Source: Leptospira harrisiae
GTDB taxonomy: Bacteria > Spirochaetota > Leptospiria > Leptospirales > Leptospiraceae
DNA: 64,000 bases
Reading direction: 5' to 3'
Assembly (NCBI RefSeq): GCF_002811945.1
Contig: NZ_NPDX01000006.1
Location: forward strand, 1 to 64,000
Both the position numbers and the translations under genes were made by a program. Under the pieces are notes generated by a model. It was not told where the DNA came from. It saw nothing but the letters and a program-made list of their open reading frames with translations, and ran no database searches. The number at the start of each line of letters is the position of its first letter. Positions within the stretch are counted from its first letter, which is position 1. Below are positions 44,057-52,843 of this stretch, piece by piece.

Positions 44057-44356
44057 ATGAAACTAAGTATAGCTCTCGGAATCAGTCTGGTGTTTGGTCT
44101 TGTTCTTTTGGCAACACCGGAAGAAGAAATTTCCAAACCCTTCCTCCGAGTGTTTCCAAGTTTCCGACCGGAAGAATGTGAAGACTGGGCCATTCGCCCT
44201 TTCATTTGCAAACAATGTTTACGGGAAGGGAAACGATATGCACAAGAAATTCGATTTTTTGAAGATGGTCCTTACAGATCACATGGGTGTTATGCAGAAC
44301 CTGGTGGGTTTGAAAGTTTAGAGGACGGAAAAACCGGGAACGATGGCTCCCGGTAG
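44057..44356 (+). CDS. Small secreted cysteine-containing protein, unknown
   Basis: A 99-residue protein with an N-terminal hydrophobic segment (~4-18) that may be a signal peptide or anchor. The mature part has four Cys (EECEDW, FICKQCL and HGCYAE), which could form two disulfides in the periplasm or bind a metal. No family is recognised. The last codons form part of a GC-rich hairpin. Confidence 0.65.
   Translation: MKLSIALGISLVFGLVLLATPEEEISKPFLRVFPSFRPEECEDWAIRPFICKQCLREGKRYAQEIRFFEDGPYRSHGCYAEPGGFESLEDGKTGNDGSR
44333..44354 (+). terminator. Hairpin at the end of the small secreted protein gene
   Basis: ACCGGGA pairs perfectly with TCCCGGT around an 8-nt loop at the stop codon. A T-run follows about 20 nt later, so it is an imperfect terminator. 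Confidence 0.5.
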
Positions 44357-44367
44357 GACTTGTAAAA

Positions 44368-44646
44368 TTATTTTTTTACACAACCCATAATGCCAGCAAA
44401 ACCTGGTGCATTTTTCAAACAGTTAGGATCAAATTTTCCTTCCATACACTGGTCGATCATTTTTTGTTTACCTTGTTGCAATCCTGCGAGAACTGGTGCT
44501 GCAGCTGGATTCTTTTTAGCTTCTTCTTCAATTTGAGCGAATGTGCTAGCGAGAGCAGACTCACACTCTTCTTGGGTATACACTTTGGATTTACAATTAG
44601 CCAAGAAAAGCCCGAGAGCGAGCGCCAGGATGAGGGATTTTTTCAT
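44368..44646 (-). CDS. Small lipoprotein, Leptospira-type
   Basis: A 92-residue lipoprotein with signal MKKSLILALALGLFLANC and lipid-modified Cys18; Asn at -1 is accepted by spirochaete lipoboxes. The mature part has four more Cys (ECESALAS, DQCMEGK, DPNCLKN and MGCVKK) and an Ala/Glu-rich helix. It resembles a group of short Leptospira lipoproteins of unknown function. It is convergent with the preceding small secreted protein gene. Confidence 0.75.
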   Translation of the reverse strand: MKKSLILALALGLFLANCKSKVYTQEECESALASTFAQIEEEAKKNPAAAPVLAGLQQGKQKMIDQCMEGKFDPNCLKNAPGFAGIMGCVKK

Positions 44647-44711
44647 GAAAAACTCCGATACATAGATTTCATGATAGCTTCTTTTTTAGAAAGGGATTTG
44701 AAAACAAAAAA

Positions 44712-45056
44712 ATGATCCACCATATTGCCATCGGTACACCGAATCCTTCCAATTTAGCAGAGTTTTACCTCCAAATTCCTGGAGCAAAGAAAGTGCGGGA
44801 ATTTCTTTATGAATCAGGAGAATTACGTTCGGTTTGGATTGATTTTGGTTCCGTCATTTTGATGTTAGAGGATGGAGAAAAAAAGTCTCCTCGTGCTCTC
44901 GTTTTTAAATGGGAGGAAAACAAAAGATCTGAATGGATTCAATTTTTAGACCAAGTCAAAATTCAAAACCAAACGGATTACACAATTTACTTTTTAGATT
45001 CTGAATCAAACCAATTAGGCGTAAGTGACTATCCAGAAAAACTTTCTCTTCTTTAG
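44712..45056 (+). CDS. VOC/glyoxalase-fold protein
   Basis: A 114-residue single-module VOC protein. MIHHIAIGTPNPSNLAEFYL supplies the first beta-alpha unit and a potential metal-binding His. SVWIDFGSVILMLED and the end DSESNQLGVSDYP match the second half, although the usual final Glu ligand is not obvious. Function is unknown. It could be a dioxygenase-like or binding protein. Confidence 0.78.
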   Translation: MIHHIAIGTPNPSNLAEFYLQIPGAKKVREFLYESGELRSVWIDFGSVILMLEDGEKKSPRALVFKWEENKRSEWIQFLDQVKIQNQTDYTIYFLDSESNQLGVSDYPEKLSLL

Positions 45057-45539
45057 AAATATGTTGAGAAAAGAAACCAAAACTTAAATTAACATTCGAA
45101 CTATCCAACATGACTATTAATATTTCCAACGGTTCACAGATTCTATCGGAACAATCGGGAACATGTCAAATAACTTGATTCGCATGACAGGGATTAGCTC
45201 TAGGTTGTCAGAAATTTTATTAAAATTTAACCTTTAAGGGGGTAAGGAACAGGTGAATCCAATTTAGAATCAAAGGAATCTTTCCAAGCGACTGCATTTT
45301 GCCCGAAGGAGACCACCCGTTCGGAACTTGGAAAGACTGTGTCTGGTCGGTTTTGCAACAAAGCACAGGCGTTATTGCCCAGCCACCTCGCGAGTCAAAA
45401 ATCTTTTGTTGTAACAACTACTTTCCAAAAAGACCACCTCCTTTGCTTATACCTTAGCTAAACCTTTTCTAGTACTATAAAGAAATACCGTCAAGAAAAC
45501 ATTTGATCAAAACTAAAAATAAAAGAAGATAGTGTAACC
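45057..45539. other. 483-bp non-coding gap holding a GC-richer structured segment
   Basis: I see no convincing gene here. The flanks are AT-rich, while about 45230-45415 is clearly richer in GC and has several inverted repeats. A 65-codon open frame on the minus strand (45220-45417) has no family resemblance and no ribosome site. Confidence 0.55.
45279..45336. ncRNA. Possible structured RNA or large inverted repeat
   Basis: TCTTTCCAAG and CTTGGAAAGA are exact 10-bp complements that enclose a second stem, CCGAA with TTCGG. Just downstream GGCGTTATTGCC (45369-45380) and GTTGTAACAAC also form short palindromes. Nested stems in a GC-richer island between genes suggest an RNA element or a leader for the M61 peptidase gene. 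It does not match SRP RNA, tmRNA, RNase P RNA or tRNA as far as I can judge. Confidence 0.4.
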
Positions 45540-47318
45540 ATGGCAAAAGAAGAACCTGAAAAAACTTTAGACCCAACCGACCAGTCTAACTTCCTCCAGT
45601 TGGATTTTGAAGTTTCCATTTTTGACCTCTTCAAACATTATTTCCAAGTCCGACTACGAGTCAAAACAGACCAACCAGAGTTAAACTTTTGTTTGCCCAG
45701 TTGGACCCCTGGTTCTTATATGATCCGCGACTATGGAACTCACCTCCATAAGTTTGAAGTTAGAAATTCAAAAACAAATGAACCAATCTTTTGGGAGATG
45801 GTAGATCTCCACAAATGGAAACTAAAAAACCTTCCGCAAGAATTCGAAATTTCATACATTATCTATGCTTTTGAAGATTTTACAGTAAGAACCAATTATT
45901 TAGAAACCGAGTTTGGATTCATCAACCCACCTGCTTTGTTTTTATACCCAGAAGGAAATTTAGAAAGGTCTAGTACAGTTCGGTTCCAGGTTTCGGAATA
46001 TTTCCCATATATTTACTCTAGTTTGACTCGTAACCAAGAAGATCCTACTCTATTTCGTGCTGAGAACTTTGATGAATTGTTTGATTCACCATTCCAATTG
46101 AGTAAAAAAAATTCCGTATTTTTTACTGCTGGAACTACCAAACATGAATTACTAATAGAGGGCGATGTTAGTTTCGATTTTAAAACCAAGTTGGCAGAAG
46201 ACTTAAAACGAATTACAGAAACACAAATTGAATGGATGATGGAAAGTCCAAATCCGTATTATTTATTTGTAGTAAACTTAAGTTTACCTGCATACGGAGG
46301 TCTGGAACACAGGGCCTCTAGTATCAATTACTTTAGCCCAGACCTTATATCTGATGAAGAAGAATATAAACGACTGCTTGAACTTTTATCACACGAATAC
46401 TTTCATCTTTGGAATATCAAACGAATTCGGCCCATCGCCCTTGGTCCATTTGATTACCAAAAACCCAATCTAACACGTGAACTTTGGATCGCCGAAGGAT
46501 TTACAAGTTTTTATGATGCTTATTTTCTGTTTCATTCAGGATTTCTCTCCAAAGAAGAATACATCTCTAAACTGCAATCAGACATTTTTTCATTAGAAGA
46601 CAATGAAGCTGATAGCTGGATGAGCCTAGAAGAATCCTCTTTTACTGCATGGACAAAATACTACAAACGAAATGGGAACAGTCATAACATCACAGTCTCT
46701 TATTATACAAAGGGAGGTGTCCTTGCTTTATGTATGAACTTATTTTTATTAAAGGAATCACAGGAAAGAAAAACCATTCGTCACGTTTTCCATAAACTAA
46801 ACGAAGTATTTGTCAAAACAAAACAAAGAGGATTCACCAAACAAGAGTTTTTTGACACGGTAAAAGATGTTACAGGAGTAGATTTAAAAATAGAATTTAA
46901 TGAATATTTGGAAAATCCAAAACCAATTCCAATTGATCTGTATTTGGACATTATTGGGATCCGGAGGATTCAGACAGACCTTGTAGGAGAAACAGGATTC
47001 AAAACCAAAGAAAAAAATGGTAATTTATATGTTCAAAAACTCCTCCATAAATCGGATATAGATTCATTCGATCTTATGTTAGATGACGAAATCCTTGCTA
47101 TCAATGGGAAACGAGCCACACAAACAACACTTCAAAATTTAGAAAAAAGCCTAAGACCGGGTGAAAAATTCCATCTTATCCTTTCTAGGGCAGGAAAAAT
47201 CAAAGAATCAATGATGACAGCTTCCGGATATCACAAAACAAGAAAATTTGTGATCGCAGAAGACTGCACAGATGACAGAAAAGAACTAAGAGATTATTTT
47301 CTAAGGAATATCGTCTAA
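45540..47318 (+). CDS. M61-family metallopeptidase with PDZ domain
   Basis: A 592-residue peptidase of the glycyl-aminopeptidase type. An N-terminal beta domain (~18-200) is followed by the thermolysin-like catalytic part. Zinc ligands are His285 and His289 in SHEYFHLWNIKRIRP, with Glu286 as the base, and Glu319 in IAEGFTSFYDAYF. A C-terminal PDZ domain (~490-590) includes FDLMLDDEILAINGKRA. No signal peptide is seen, so it may be cytoplasmic. It is followed immediately by corA, whose ATG comes directly after this stop codon. Confidence 0.93.
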   Translation: MAKEEPEKTLDPTDQSNFLQLDFEVSIFDLFKHYFQVRLRVKTDQPELNFCLPSWTPGSYMIRDYGTHLHKFEVRNSKTNEPIFWEMVDLHKWKLKNLPQEFEISYIIYAFEDFTVRTNYLETEFGFINPPALFLYPEGNLERSSTVRFQVSEYFPYIYSSLTRNQEDPTLFRAENFDELFDSPFQLSKKNSVFFTAGTTKHELLIEGDVSFDFKTKLAEDLKRITETQIEWMMESPNPYYLFVVNLSLPAYGGLEHRASSINYFSPDLISDEEEYKRLLELLSHEYFHLWNIKRIRPIALGPFDYQKPNLTRELWIAEGFTSFYDAYFLFHSGFLSKEEYISKLQSDIFSLEDNEADSWMSLEESSFTAWTKYYKRNGNSHNITVSYYTKGGVLALCMNLFLLKESQERKTIRHVFHKLNEVFVKTKQRGFTKQEFFDTVKDVTGVDLKIEFNEYLENPKPIPIDLYLDIIGIRRIQTDLVGETGFKTKEKNGNLYVQKLLHKSDIDSFDLMLDDEILAINGKRATQTTLQNLEKSLRPGEKFHLILSRAGKIKESMMTASGYHKTRKFVIAEDCTDDRKELRDYFLRNIV

Positions 47319-48278
47319 ATGCCCGCTCTTTTTAATTATATTTTAACCCCTTCTAGTAAAGAAGAAGTGCTTCTTGACAGACCGCTTCCTCTCTCCCACA
47401 GACATCCTAAACATTGGATTCATATCACTGCTGAGAACGAAGAAAAACTTATGTTTCTCTTTCAAAAACATGATATCCATCAACTGACAATTGAAGACAT
47501 TCTAAATCCCAACAGTAGGATCAAACTGGAAATTTTTCCTAATTATATATTTTTTGTCTTTCGTGGTTTTCATTTTGAAAGGAATCAACTTACCCAAAAG
47601 AACTTTAACTTCATTTTGACTCCAAACCAAATTATCTCTTTAACACTTGATTATCGTGATAGCATCGGTGATATCATTGACCAATGGAAAGTGAATAATA
47701 AAATTTTAGCCCGCGGGTATGAATTTGTTGTACATAAAATATTGGATATAGAAACAGATCATACCCTAGCAATCACCCAAAAAATCGAAGAACGAATCGA
47801 ACATTTTGAAGACCAAATTTTTAGTAACGCCAAATCATTAGATATAAGTAACGTTTATAGTTTGAGAGCAAGTCTTCTTTCAATTAAAAAAGGAATGTTG
47901 CAAAACAAAGAAGTATTAGAAGATTTAGAAAAAATCAAAAACAGTTTTTTTAGCGATGAAGCAGATGCCTTCTTTCGAGATGTGAGAGACCATTCCCTCC
48001 GCATTTTGGAACTAGTAGATAGTAACATCGAATCCATATCCTCAGCACTAGAAGCTCATATCGCTATTTCCACACGCAAAACAAATGAGATAATGAAAAT
48101 TCTTACTATCATGACTGCCATCATGTTGCCAATGTCCTTAGTTGCTGGTATCTATGGAATGAACTTCAGGCATATGCCCACTCTCGAATGGGAATACGGA
48201 TTTATCACTGCGCTTGGAGCGATGGGATTTTTAGGAATTTTGATGTTACTTTATTTTAGAATTAAACGTTGGTATTAA
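47319..48278 (+). CDS. corA: CorA-type magnesium/cobalt channel
   Basis: A 319-residue channel subunit. A large cytoplasmic domain rich in Glu/Lys ends in the long stalk helix. Two C-terminal membrane helices follow: the first (~258-278) ends in the diagnostic YGMNF motif (G280-M281-N282), and the second spans ~292-314, ending in the basic RIKRWY. It forms a pentamer for Mg2+ uptake. Translation starts one base after the M61 stop, so the two are coupled. Confidence 0.95.
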   Translation: MPALFNYILTPSSKEEVLLDRPLPLSHRHPKHWIHITAENEEKLMFLFQKHDIHQLTIEDILNPNSRIKLEIFPNYIFFVFRGFHFERNQLTQKNFNFILTPNQIISLTLDYRDSIGDIIDQWKVNNKILARGYEFVVHKILDIETDHTLAITQKIEERIEHFEDQIFSNAKSLDISNVYSLRASLLSIKKGMLQNKEVLEDLEKIKNSFFSDEADAFFRDVRDHSLRILELVDSNIESISSALEAHIAISTRKTNEIMKILTIMTAIMLPMSLVAGIYGMNFRHMPTLEWEYGFITALGAMGFLGILMLLYFRIKRWY

Positions 48279-48281
48279 CTT

Positions 48282-50102
48282 TTAAATCAATCCACGAATT
48301 TGTACAAGAATTTCAGGATCTTCTACTGGAGGTTCCAATTCACCTCGGGTCCATTGGTTAAAAAGTTCCTTTAAACGTTTGTTAAGCGAGTCAAATTCAG
48401 GTGAGTTTGGAAAAAGAATGACCGAATTTGGTTTCACCGATTTTCCTGTTGTGGACACAAACGCAAAATCTGGAATCATTTTTTCCAAAGTTTCTGCTGA
48501 AAATGCAGGGTAGTTAGAACCCAACCAATCTACAGATGGCAAACAATTCTTTTGAAAATAAGCATCGCTAAGTGCTGACACTAGTGCTCTTTTCAGTTGT
48601 TGTTTGCGTTCTTTTTCAAATCGTTCTTCTCTTTCCCGTAGTTTCTTTTTAAAGAAATTTTCTCTCCGTTTTTGATATAAAAACTGACGATCCATTTGTG
48701 AATAAGTTAAAATTGATTTTGCTTTCGCATAACCGGAGTTTACTATTGGAGAGACCCCTAAATAATAAAAAAGTTTATAAAACCAAGGAATGTATTTGAA
48801 ATACACTGACTGTAAATTTTTTCCATAAGTTTTTACAAATTCATCGTCTTTGAATAAAGGTTTTAATTCTTTTTCGTTTAACTCAATGATAGCTTTGAGA
48901 TATAAAATATGTTCTGTCGTAAAACGATAGTTTTGAAAAATCAAATGATTGATGTCTTTGATGTTGTTTTGGTTATTATTCACAAAGACGGCAATTTTTG
49001 AATCCTGGTCATGCCATTCGGCTGAAAGAACTTTCGGATTTTTTCGGAGGAGATCTATAATGATAGTATCATGTTCATTATCTTTTTCTAAATTGATACG
49101 AAGGAGCCTAGAATCAAAATCGAATTGGCTATCCAACATTTTCATATACACTTTGAGGAGTCGGTCTACTTCTCTTTTTTTTTCTAACTCAGCATACTGG
49201 GCCGCCATCTCAGCCACTTTTCGTAAATTGTGAACGAGAGGATAAAAGCCGTTTTCTTTTAGAATTTCCTTAAACCCATACAACATTTCAATTTTAGAAC
49301 GGATCAGGTCTATTTCGTTAGGTTCTGTATTCCCAGTCACTGGTGTAGATGTATGGATTCGATCAAAGGCCAACCTGATTTCTGTATCAAAAGCCTTTGC
49401 CAAAGGCTCCACTTTGGTCATCAAATATTCATTGGCAATATGTAGAAAATTAGCAGCCTCTATTTCAGGCACTGTATAAAACCCCACATGAGGAAGAACT
49501 ATGATTTTTGGATCTGCATCTAATTCATCGATGATGAGCCCGCGAGAACGTTTTAACATTTCAGCTGACGGTTGTAAGGGGAACTGTTTTGGTTCCAACA
49601 TTCGATCTAGTTCGTCACCAGACCCATCATCTTCTTTGTAATCAATGTCAGCGAGTTTGGTCAAAACATTTCGCCAAGTATCTTCTGTAAGAATCCTTTT
49701 TGCTTGGATGTATTGGTAAAAATGTTCGGTAGACCTTGCGATGAGTAACTTATAAGGTTCTTCCAAGGGCATTCCACCAGGAAGTCCGACTAAAAAATTG
49801 ACAAACCGCAACTCACCTACATCGGAATCAAATTTAATTTCAAAAAGTTGAGTGGTGAGTCCGTAATCAATGAGTTGCCACATTGCATCCAAAGCAGTTT
49901 CACGATCCATTTTTAGTTTTTCAAAATTGGAGTCTGTGGGCCGAAACAAATGGCCAGCCTCAATATTTTCCCTTGAACTTTGGATTTCCACTGTCTTCAT
50001 AATGGACAATGCTTCTTTTTGTAGGATGATCCCAGAAGACCTTCCTAAGGTTTCCTTCGTCGTCAGTTGTAAAAAATGATCGTGCGGAGGTGATATTCTC
50101 AT
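48282..50102 (-). CDS. Large conserved-looking protein of unknown function
   Basis: A 606-residue soluble protein with no membrane segment, signal peptide or domain that I recognise. A charged coiled segment near 490-525 (KKKLREREERFEKERKQQ) stands out. The protein is Glu/Lys/Leu-rich and may be mostly helical. The ATG at 50102 has no clear ribosome site, and an ATG at 50000 is an alternative that shortens it by 34 residues. It is the last gene of the efp-mtnB-SDR-SDR operon, 9 bp after the preceding stop. It may be specific to spirochaetes. Confidence 0.7.
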   Translation of the reverse strand: MRISPPHDHFLQLTTKETLGRSSGIILQKEALSIMKTVEIQSSRENIEAGHLFRPTDSNFEKLKMDRETALDAMWQLIDYGLTTQLFEIKFDSDVGELRFVNFLVGLPGGMPLEEPYKLLIARSTEHFYQYIQAKRILTEDTWRNVLTKLADIDYKEDDGSGDELDRMLEPKQFPLQPSAEMLKRSRGLIIDELDADPKIIVLPHVGFYTVPEIEAANFLHIANEYLMTKVEPLAKAFDTEIRLAFDRIHTSTPVTGNTEPNEIDLIRSKIEMLYGFKEILKENGFYPLVHNLRKVAEMAAQYAELEKKREVDRLLKVYMKMLDSQFDFDSRLLRINLEKDNEHDTIIIDLLRKNPKVLSAEWHDQDSKIAVFVNNNQNNIKDINHLIFQNYRFTTEHILYLKAIIELNEKELKPLFKDDEFVKTYGKNLQSVYFKYIPWFYKLFYYLGVSPIVNSGYAKAKSILTYSQMDRQFLYQKRRENFFKKKLREREERFEKERKQQLKRALVSALSDAYFQKNCLPSVDWLGSNYPAFSAETLEKMIPDFAFVSTTGKSVKPNSVILFPNSPEFDSLNKRLKELFNQWTRGELEPPVEDPEILVQIRGLI

Positions 50103-50111
50103 GGGTTTGTA

Positions 50112-50849
50112 TTAAATGGCAGTGAGTCCGCCGTCGACAGTCCAATTGGATCCAGAAATATAACCGGATTCTTTTTGAAGGAGGAAATTAACCACACGAG
50201 CAATTTCCGAAGGTTCAGCTATTCTCCTAACGGGTGTTTTGTTGACAATTTTAGTTTTATGATCCATTATTTGGTCTTCCTGGATTCCCATATTTGTATC
50301 CACATAACCGGGACTAACTGCATTGGCTGTGATTCCAAATTTTCCCCATTCATCAGCTATGGAACGAATCAGCCCAACTAACCCATGTTTGGAGGATGAA
50401 TATGCGACGGAATTTGCTGAACCCACAATAGACAATGAAGAAGCAATCGCAACAATCCTTCCAAAATTTTGTTTTTGAAAGATTGGCAACAGGAATTTAG
50501 ACAAAAGAAATAAACTACCTAAATTGATTCGAAAAATAGATTCCCACTCTTCAATGGAAACATCTGTGATGGGATGATAGGGCCCACCAAAACCAGCACT
50601 GTGGACAATGCCATACAGTTCCCCTGCACCTGAACTTTCCTCAATGATCTTTGCGAGACTTCTTTCCACAACAAAGGGAGTTTCTGCCAAATCCACTTCT
50701 CTATACGTCTCCTGGAGGATGGGAGATTTTGGCCGGACTTTGTCCAAATTCCAAACAGAAAACCCCGCAAGGACAAGGGTTCTAACGATTTCTCGTCCAA
50801 TCCCTCCACTGCCACCGGTCACGAGTACGATCGATTCCTTAAATTCCAT
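50112..50849 (-). CDS. Short-chain dehydrogenase/reductase (FabG-like)
   Basis: A 245-residue classical SDR. The NAD(P) loop is VTGGSGGIG near residue 11. The active site has Ser in AIASSLSIVG and the YSSSKHG motif (Tyr-x-x-x-Lys). AVSPGYVDTNM and a C-terminal SGSNWTVDGGLTA complete the classical pattern. The substrate is unknown. It is the fourth gene of the efp operon, 5 bp after another SDR gene. Confidence 0.9.
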   Translation of the reverse strand: MEFKESIVLVTGGSGGIGREIVRTLVLAGFSVWNLDKVRPKSPILQETYREVDLAETPFVVERSLAKIIEESSGAGELYGIVHSAGFGGPYHPITDVSIEEWESIFRINLGSLFLLSKFLLPIFQKQNFGRIVAIASSLSIVGSANSVAYSSSKHGLVGLIRSIADEWGKFGITANAVSPGYVDTNMGIQEDQIMDHKTKIVNKTPVRRIAEPSEIARVVNFLLQKESGYISGSNWTVDGGLTAI

Positions 50850-50854
50850 GGGAA

Positions 50855-51589
50855 CTATAAAATTCCTTTTCTTGGGGTAATGGATAAGTCATCTACAAAG
50901 AGAGATTTAGGCAAGTGGGAAATACTCCACAAATACTCGGAAATGTCCGAAATAGAAACCATATCATTCTTGTCAAACTGGGGTCTTGTATCCCAAATCT
51001 CAGTGGCAACTGCCCCAAGACTCACATGAACTACCTTCGTTCCCAAAGGTTTCCACTCTTCCCGGAGGGCACGTGCCATTCCAAGAACTGCATGTTTGGA
51101 CGCACAATAGGCTACGGATTCTGGAAATCCTTGTTTTCCCGCAGTGGAACCTAAAAACACAAAGGTAGAATTTCGAAACAAAGAAAGAAGGGGAGCAAAT
51201 GCCTTCGAAAGTAAGATTAGAGAATGGACATTCAATTGGAAATGAGAGGTAAGTTCTTCTTCTCTAAGGCCAGTAATTGGCCCAAAAACCCCGTCGCCAA
51301 GGGCAAAATAAACGACCAAATTCGTATTCTGCAAAGAAGAGGAAGTTTTGTTTGTTTGAGATCCATATTTGGAAACGAGAGCAGACTGAAATTTTTCTAA
51401 ATCATTTGGATTTTTAGCATCCAAAACAAAAGTCCCATTGCCCTTCTCTGAAAATTGAGAAAGATCTAAACTTCCCTTTCTAGAAAAACCAAAGAGTGCC
51501 ACTGATGGGTCTTCTAAAAAACGTTTGTGAAGCCCTTGTCCAATTCCGGAACCAATTCCAAAAATATAAACATGGGCATCCCTCTTCAT
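50855..51589 (-). CDS. Short-chain dehydrogenase/reductase, divergent
   Basis: A 244-residue SDR. The cofactor loop is FGIGSGIGQG, and the active site is YCASKHAVLG. The N-terminal half is less classical, and the C-terminus lacks the usual VDGG motif, which suggests the sepiapterin-reductase-like side of the family. It overlaps the mtnB stop by 4 bp, so it is translationally coupled. The substrate is unknown; being next to mtnB does not in itself mean a role in methylthioadenosine salvage. Confidence 0.87.
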   Translation of the reverse strand: MKRDAHVYIFGIGSGIGQGLHKRFLEDPSVALFGFSRKGSLDLSQFSEKGNGTFVLDAKNPNDLEKFQSALVSKYGSQTNKTSSSLQNTNLVVYFALGDGVFGPITGLREEELTSHFQLNVHSLILLSKAFAPLLSLFRNSTFVFLGSTAGKQGFPESVAYCASKHAVLGMARALREEWKPLGTKVVHVSLGAVATEIWDTRPQFDKNDMVSISDISEYLWSISHLPKSLFVDDLSITPRKGIL

Positions 51590-52206
51590 ATCCGTCTTGC
51601 CATCACTTGCAAAAGAAAATGAACCGCTTCCAAATGTTTATTGGCTTCAGCCACTGATTTTCCCCAAACGGTAGGCCCATGGCCTTCAATGAGTAAAAAA
51701 GGAACTTGAGGTATCCCTTTCGTTTCAATGTAACGTTTGATTTCCGAAGCTATGGTTGGCACATTGGTGTGGTTATAAAAAACAGGAAACGTAAGGTTCG
51801 GTTTTTCATCCCAAATCCCAAACGCTTTGATGATTTCAATCGGAGGGAGAGGAAGTTCCCGAAACCCCTCTTCTTTTCCAATTCCAAATTCTAACAAATT
51901 AGAATCCAGAGTATGGACATGAAGGGCTGCACAAGCATCAGGAATTTTCGAATACACCACCTGATGGATGCTAGTTTCTGCAGAAGGTTTGAGGCCTTCT
52001 CCCGCAGAAACTAAGGTTCCGTCTTCCACAGAAACAGAAACAAAGTCAGTTTCTGTCAGTTCTCCCTTATGTTTCCCAGAAGCAGTGATCCAAAATGTAT
52101 TTCCTGTACGTGCAGAGAGATTTCCAGCAGTGGCATACATCCACTGCCTTTCATAATAGGTATGGGAAAGTTTAGTCAGTGCTTTTAAGTAAGGGAGAGA
52201 ATCCAA
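51586..52206 (-). CDS. mtnB: Methylthioribulose-1-phosphate dehydratase
   Basis: A 206-residue class II aldolase-fold metal enzyme of the methionine salvage pathway, which dehydrates methylthioribulose-1-phosphate. Signatures are ATAGNLSAR, FWITASGKHKGEL, the zinc-binding AALHVHT, and GHGPTVWGKS, which distinguishes MtnB from fuculose aldolases. It starts 2 bp after the efp stop. Other mtn genes are not in the window. Confidence 0.92.
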   Translation of the reverse strand: MDSLPYLKALTKLSHTYYERQWMYATAGNLSARTGNTFWITASGKHKGELTETDFVSVSVEDGTLVSAGEGLKPSAETSIHQVVYSKIPDACAALHVHTLDSNLLEFGIGKEEGFRELPLPPIEIIKAFGIWDEKPNLTFPVFYNHTNVPTIASEIKRYIETKGIPQVPFLLIEGHGPTVWGKSVAEANKHLEAVHFLLQVMARRI

Positions 52207-52208
52207 AT

Positions 52209-52775
52209 CTATTTGTTCACGCGCTCCACGTAAGTCAAATCTCGAAGGTCAATTTTAACAGTGTCTCCCTGTTTGATAAAGATGGGAACTTGAACTTCTC
52301 CACCAGTTTCCACAGTCACTCGTTTGAGTGCAAGACCTGTTGTATCCCCTTTGAGACCATCTTCTGCATAAGTCACTTCCAATATAGCAAAGTTAGGAGG
52401 TGTGACACCGATTGGTTTGTCATTGTAAAACGAAACTTCCACCGGAGTTTCTTCTTTCATAAATGGAAGGATATCTTCCACATAATCTTTGGAAACAGGG
52501 ATCTGTTCGTAATCGTTGATATCCATAAAAATGATTTGGTCACCGTCTGCGTAACAATACTGCATTTTACGACGTTCCAAATCCACACTTTCTAATTTTT
52601 CAGCCGCTTTGAAGGTTCTTTCAATGGAAGAATCGCGGACAATGTTTTTCAGTTTGGTACGGATGAATGCAGAACCCTTTCCTGGGTTCACAAACTCTGT
52701 TTTGACGACGGAATAAAGCTCATTTTCGATCTTGAGGATCATTCCTTTTTTTACTTCTGTAATGCCTAAGTTCAT
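52209..52775 (-). CDS. efp: Translation elongation factor P
   Basis: Relieves ribosome stalling at proline runs. With the ATG at 52775 the protein has 188 residues, matching the family; a longer start 16 codons upstream lacks support. Lys33 in FVNPGKGSAF aligns with E. coli Lys34, the residue modified by beta-lysylation. The C-terminal VETGGEVQVPIFIKQGD motif is present. It is divergent from the lysine-2,3-aminomutase-family gene epmB, 68 bp away. This supports the lysyl type of modification, although the lysyl-transferase EpmA is not in the window. Confidence 0.96.
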   Translation of the reverse strand: MNLGITEVKKGMILKIENELYSVVKTEFVNPGKGSAFIRTKLKNIVRDSSIERTFKAAEKLESVDLERRKMQYCYADGDQIIFMDINDYEQIPVSKDYVEDILPFMKEETPVEVSFYNDKPIGVTPPNFAILEVTYAEDGLKGDTTGLALKRVTVETGGEVQVPIFIKQGDTVKIDLRDLTYVERVNK

Positions 52776-52843
52776 AATTTCGTTACTCGTAAACAAAATC
52801 CGAGGGACTTGGCCATGTGTCAACCGAAGTATGGTTATAAGCG

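Noticed and set aside
45220..45417. 65-codon frame in the large intergenic gap
   Set aside because: No ribosome site, no recognisable homology, and it overlaps nested inverted repeats that better suggest RNA structure.
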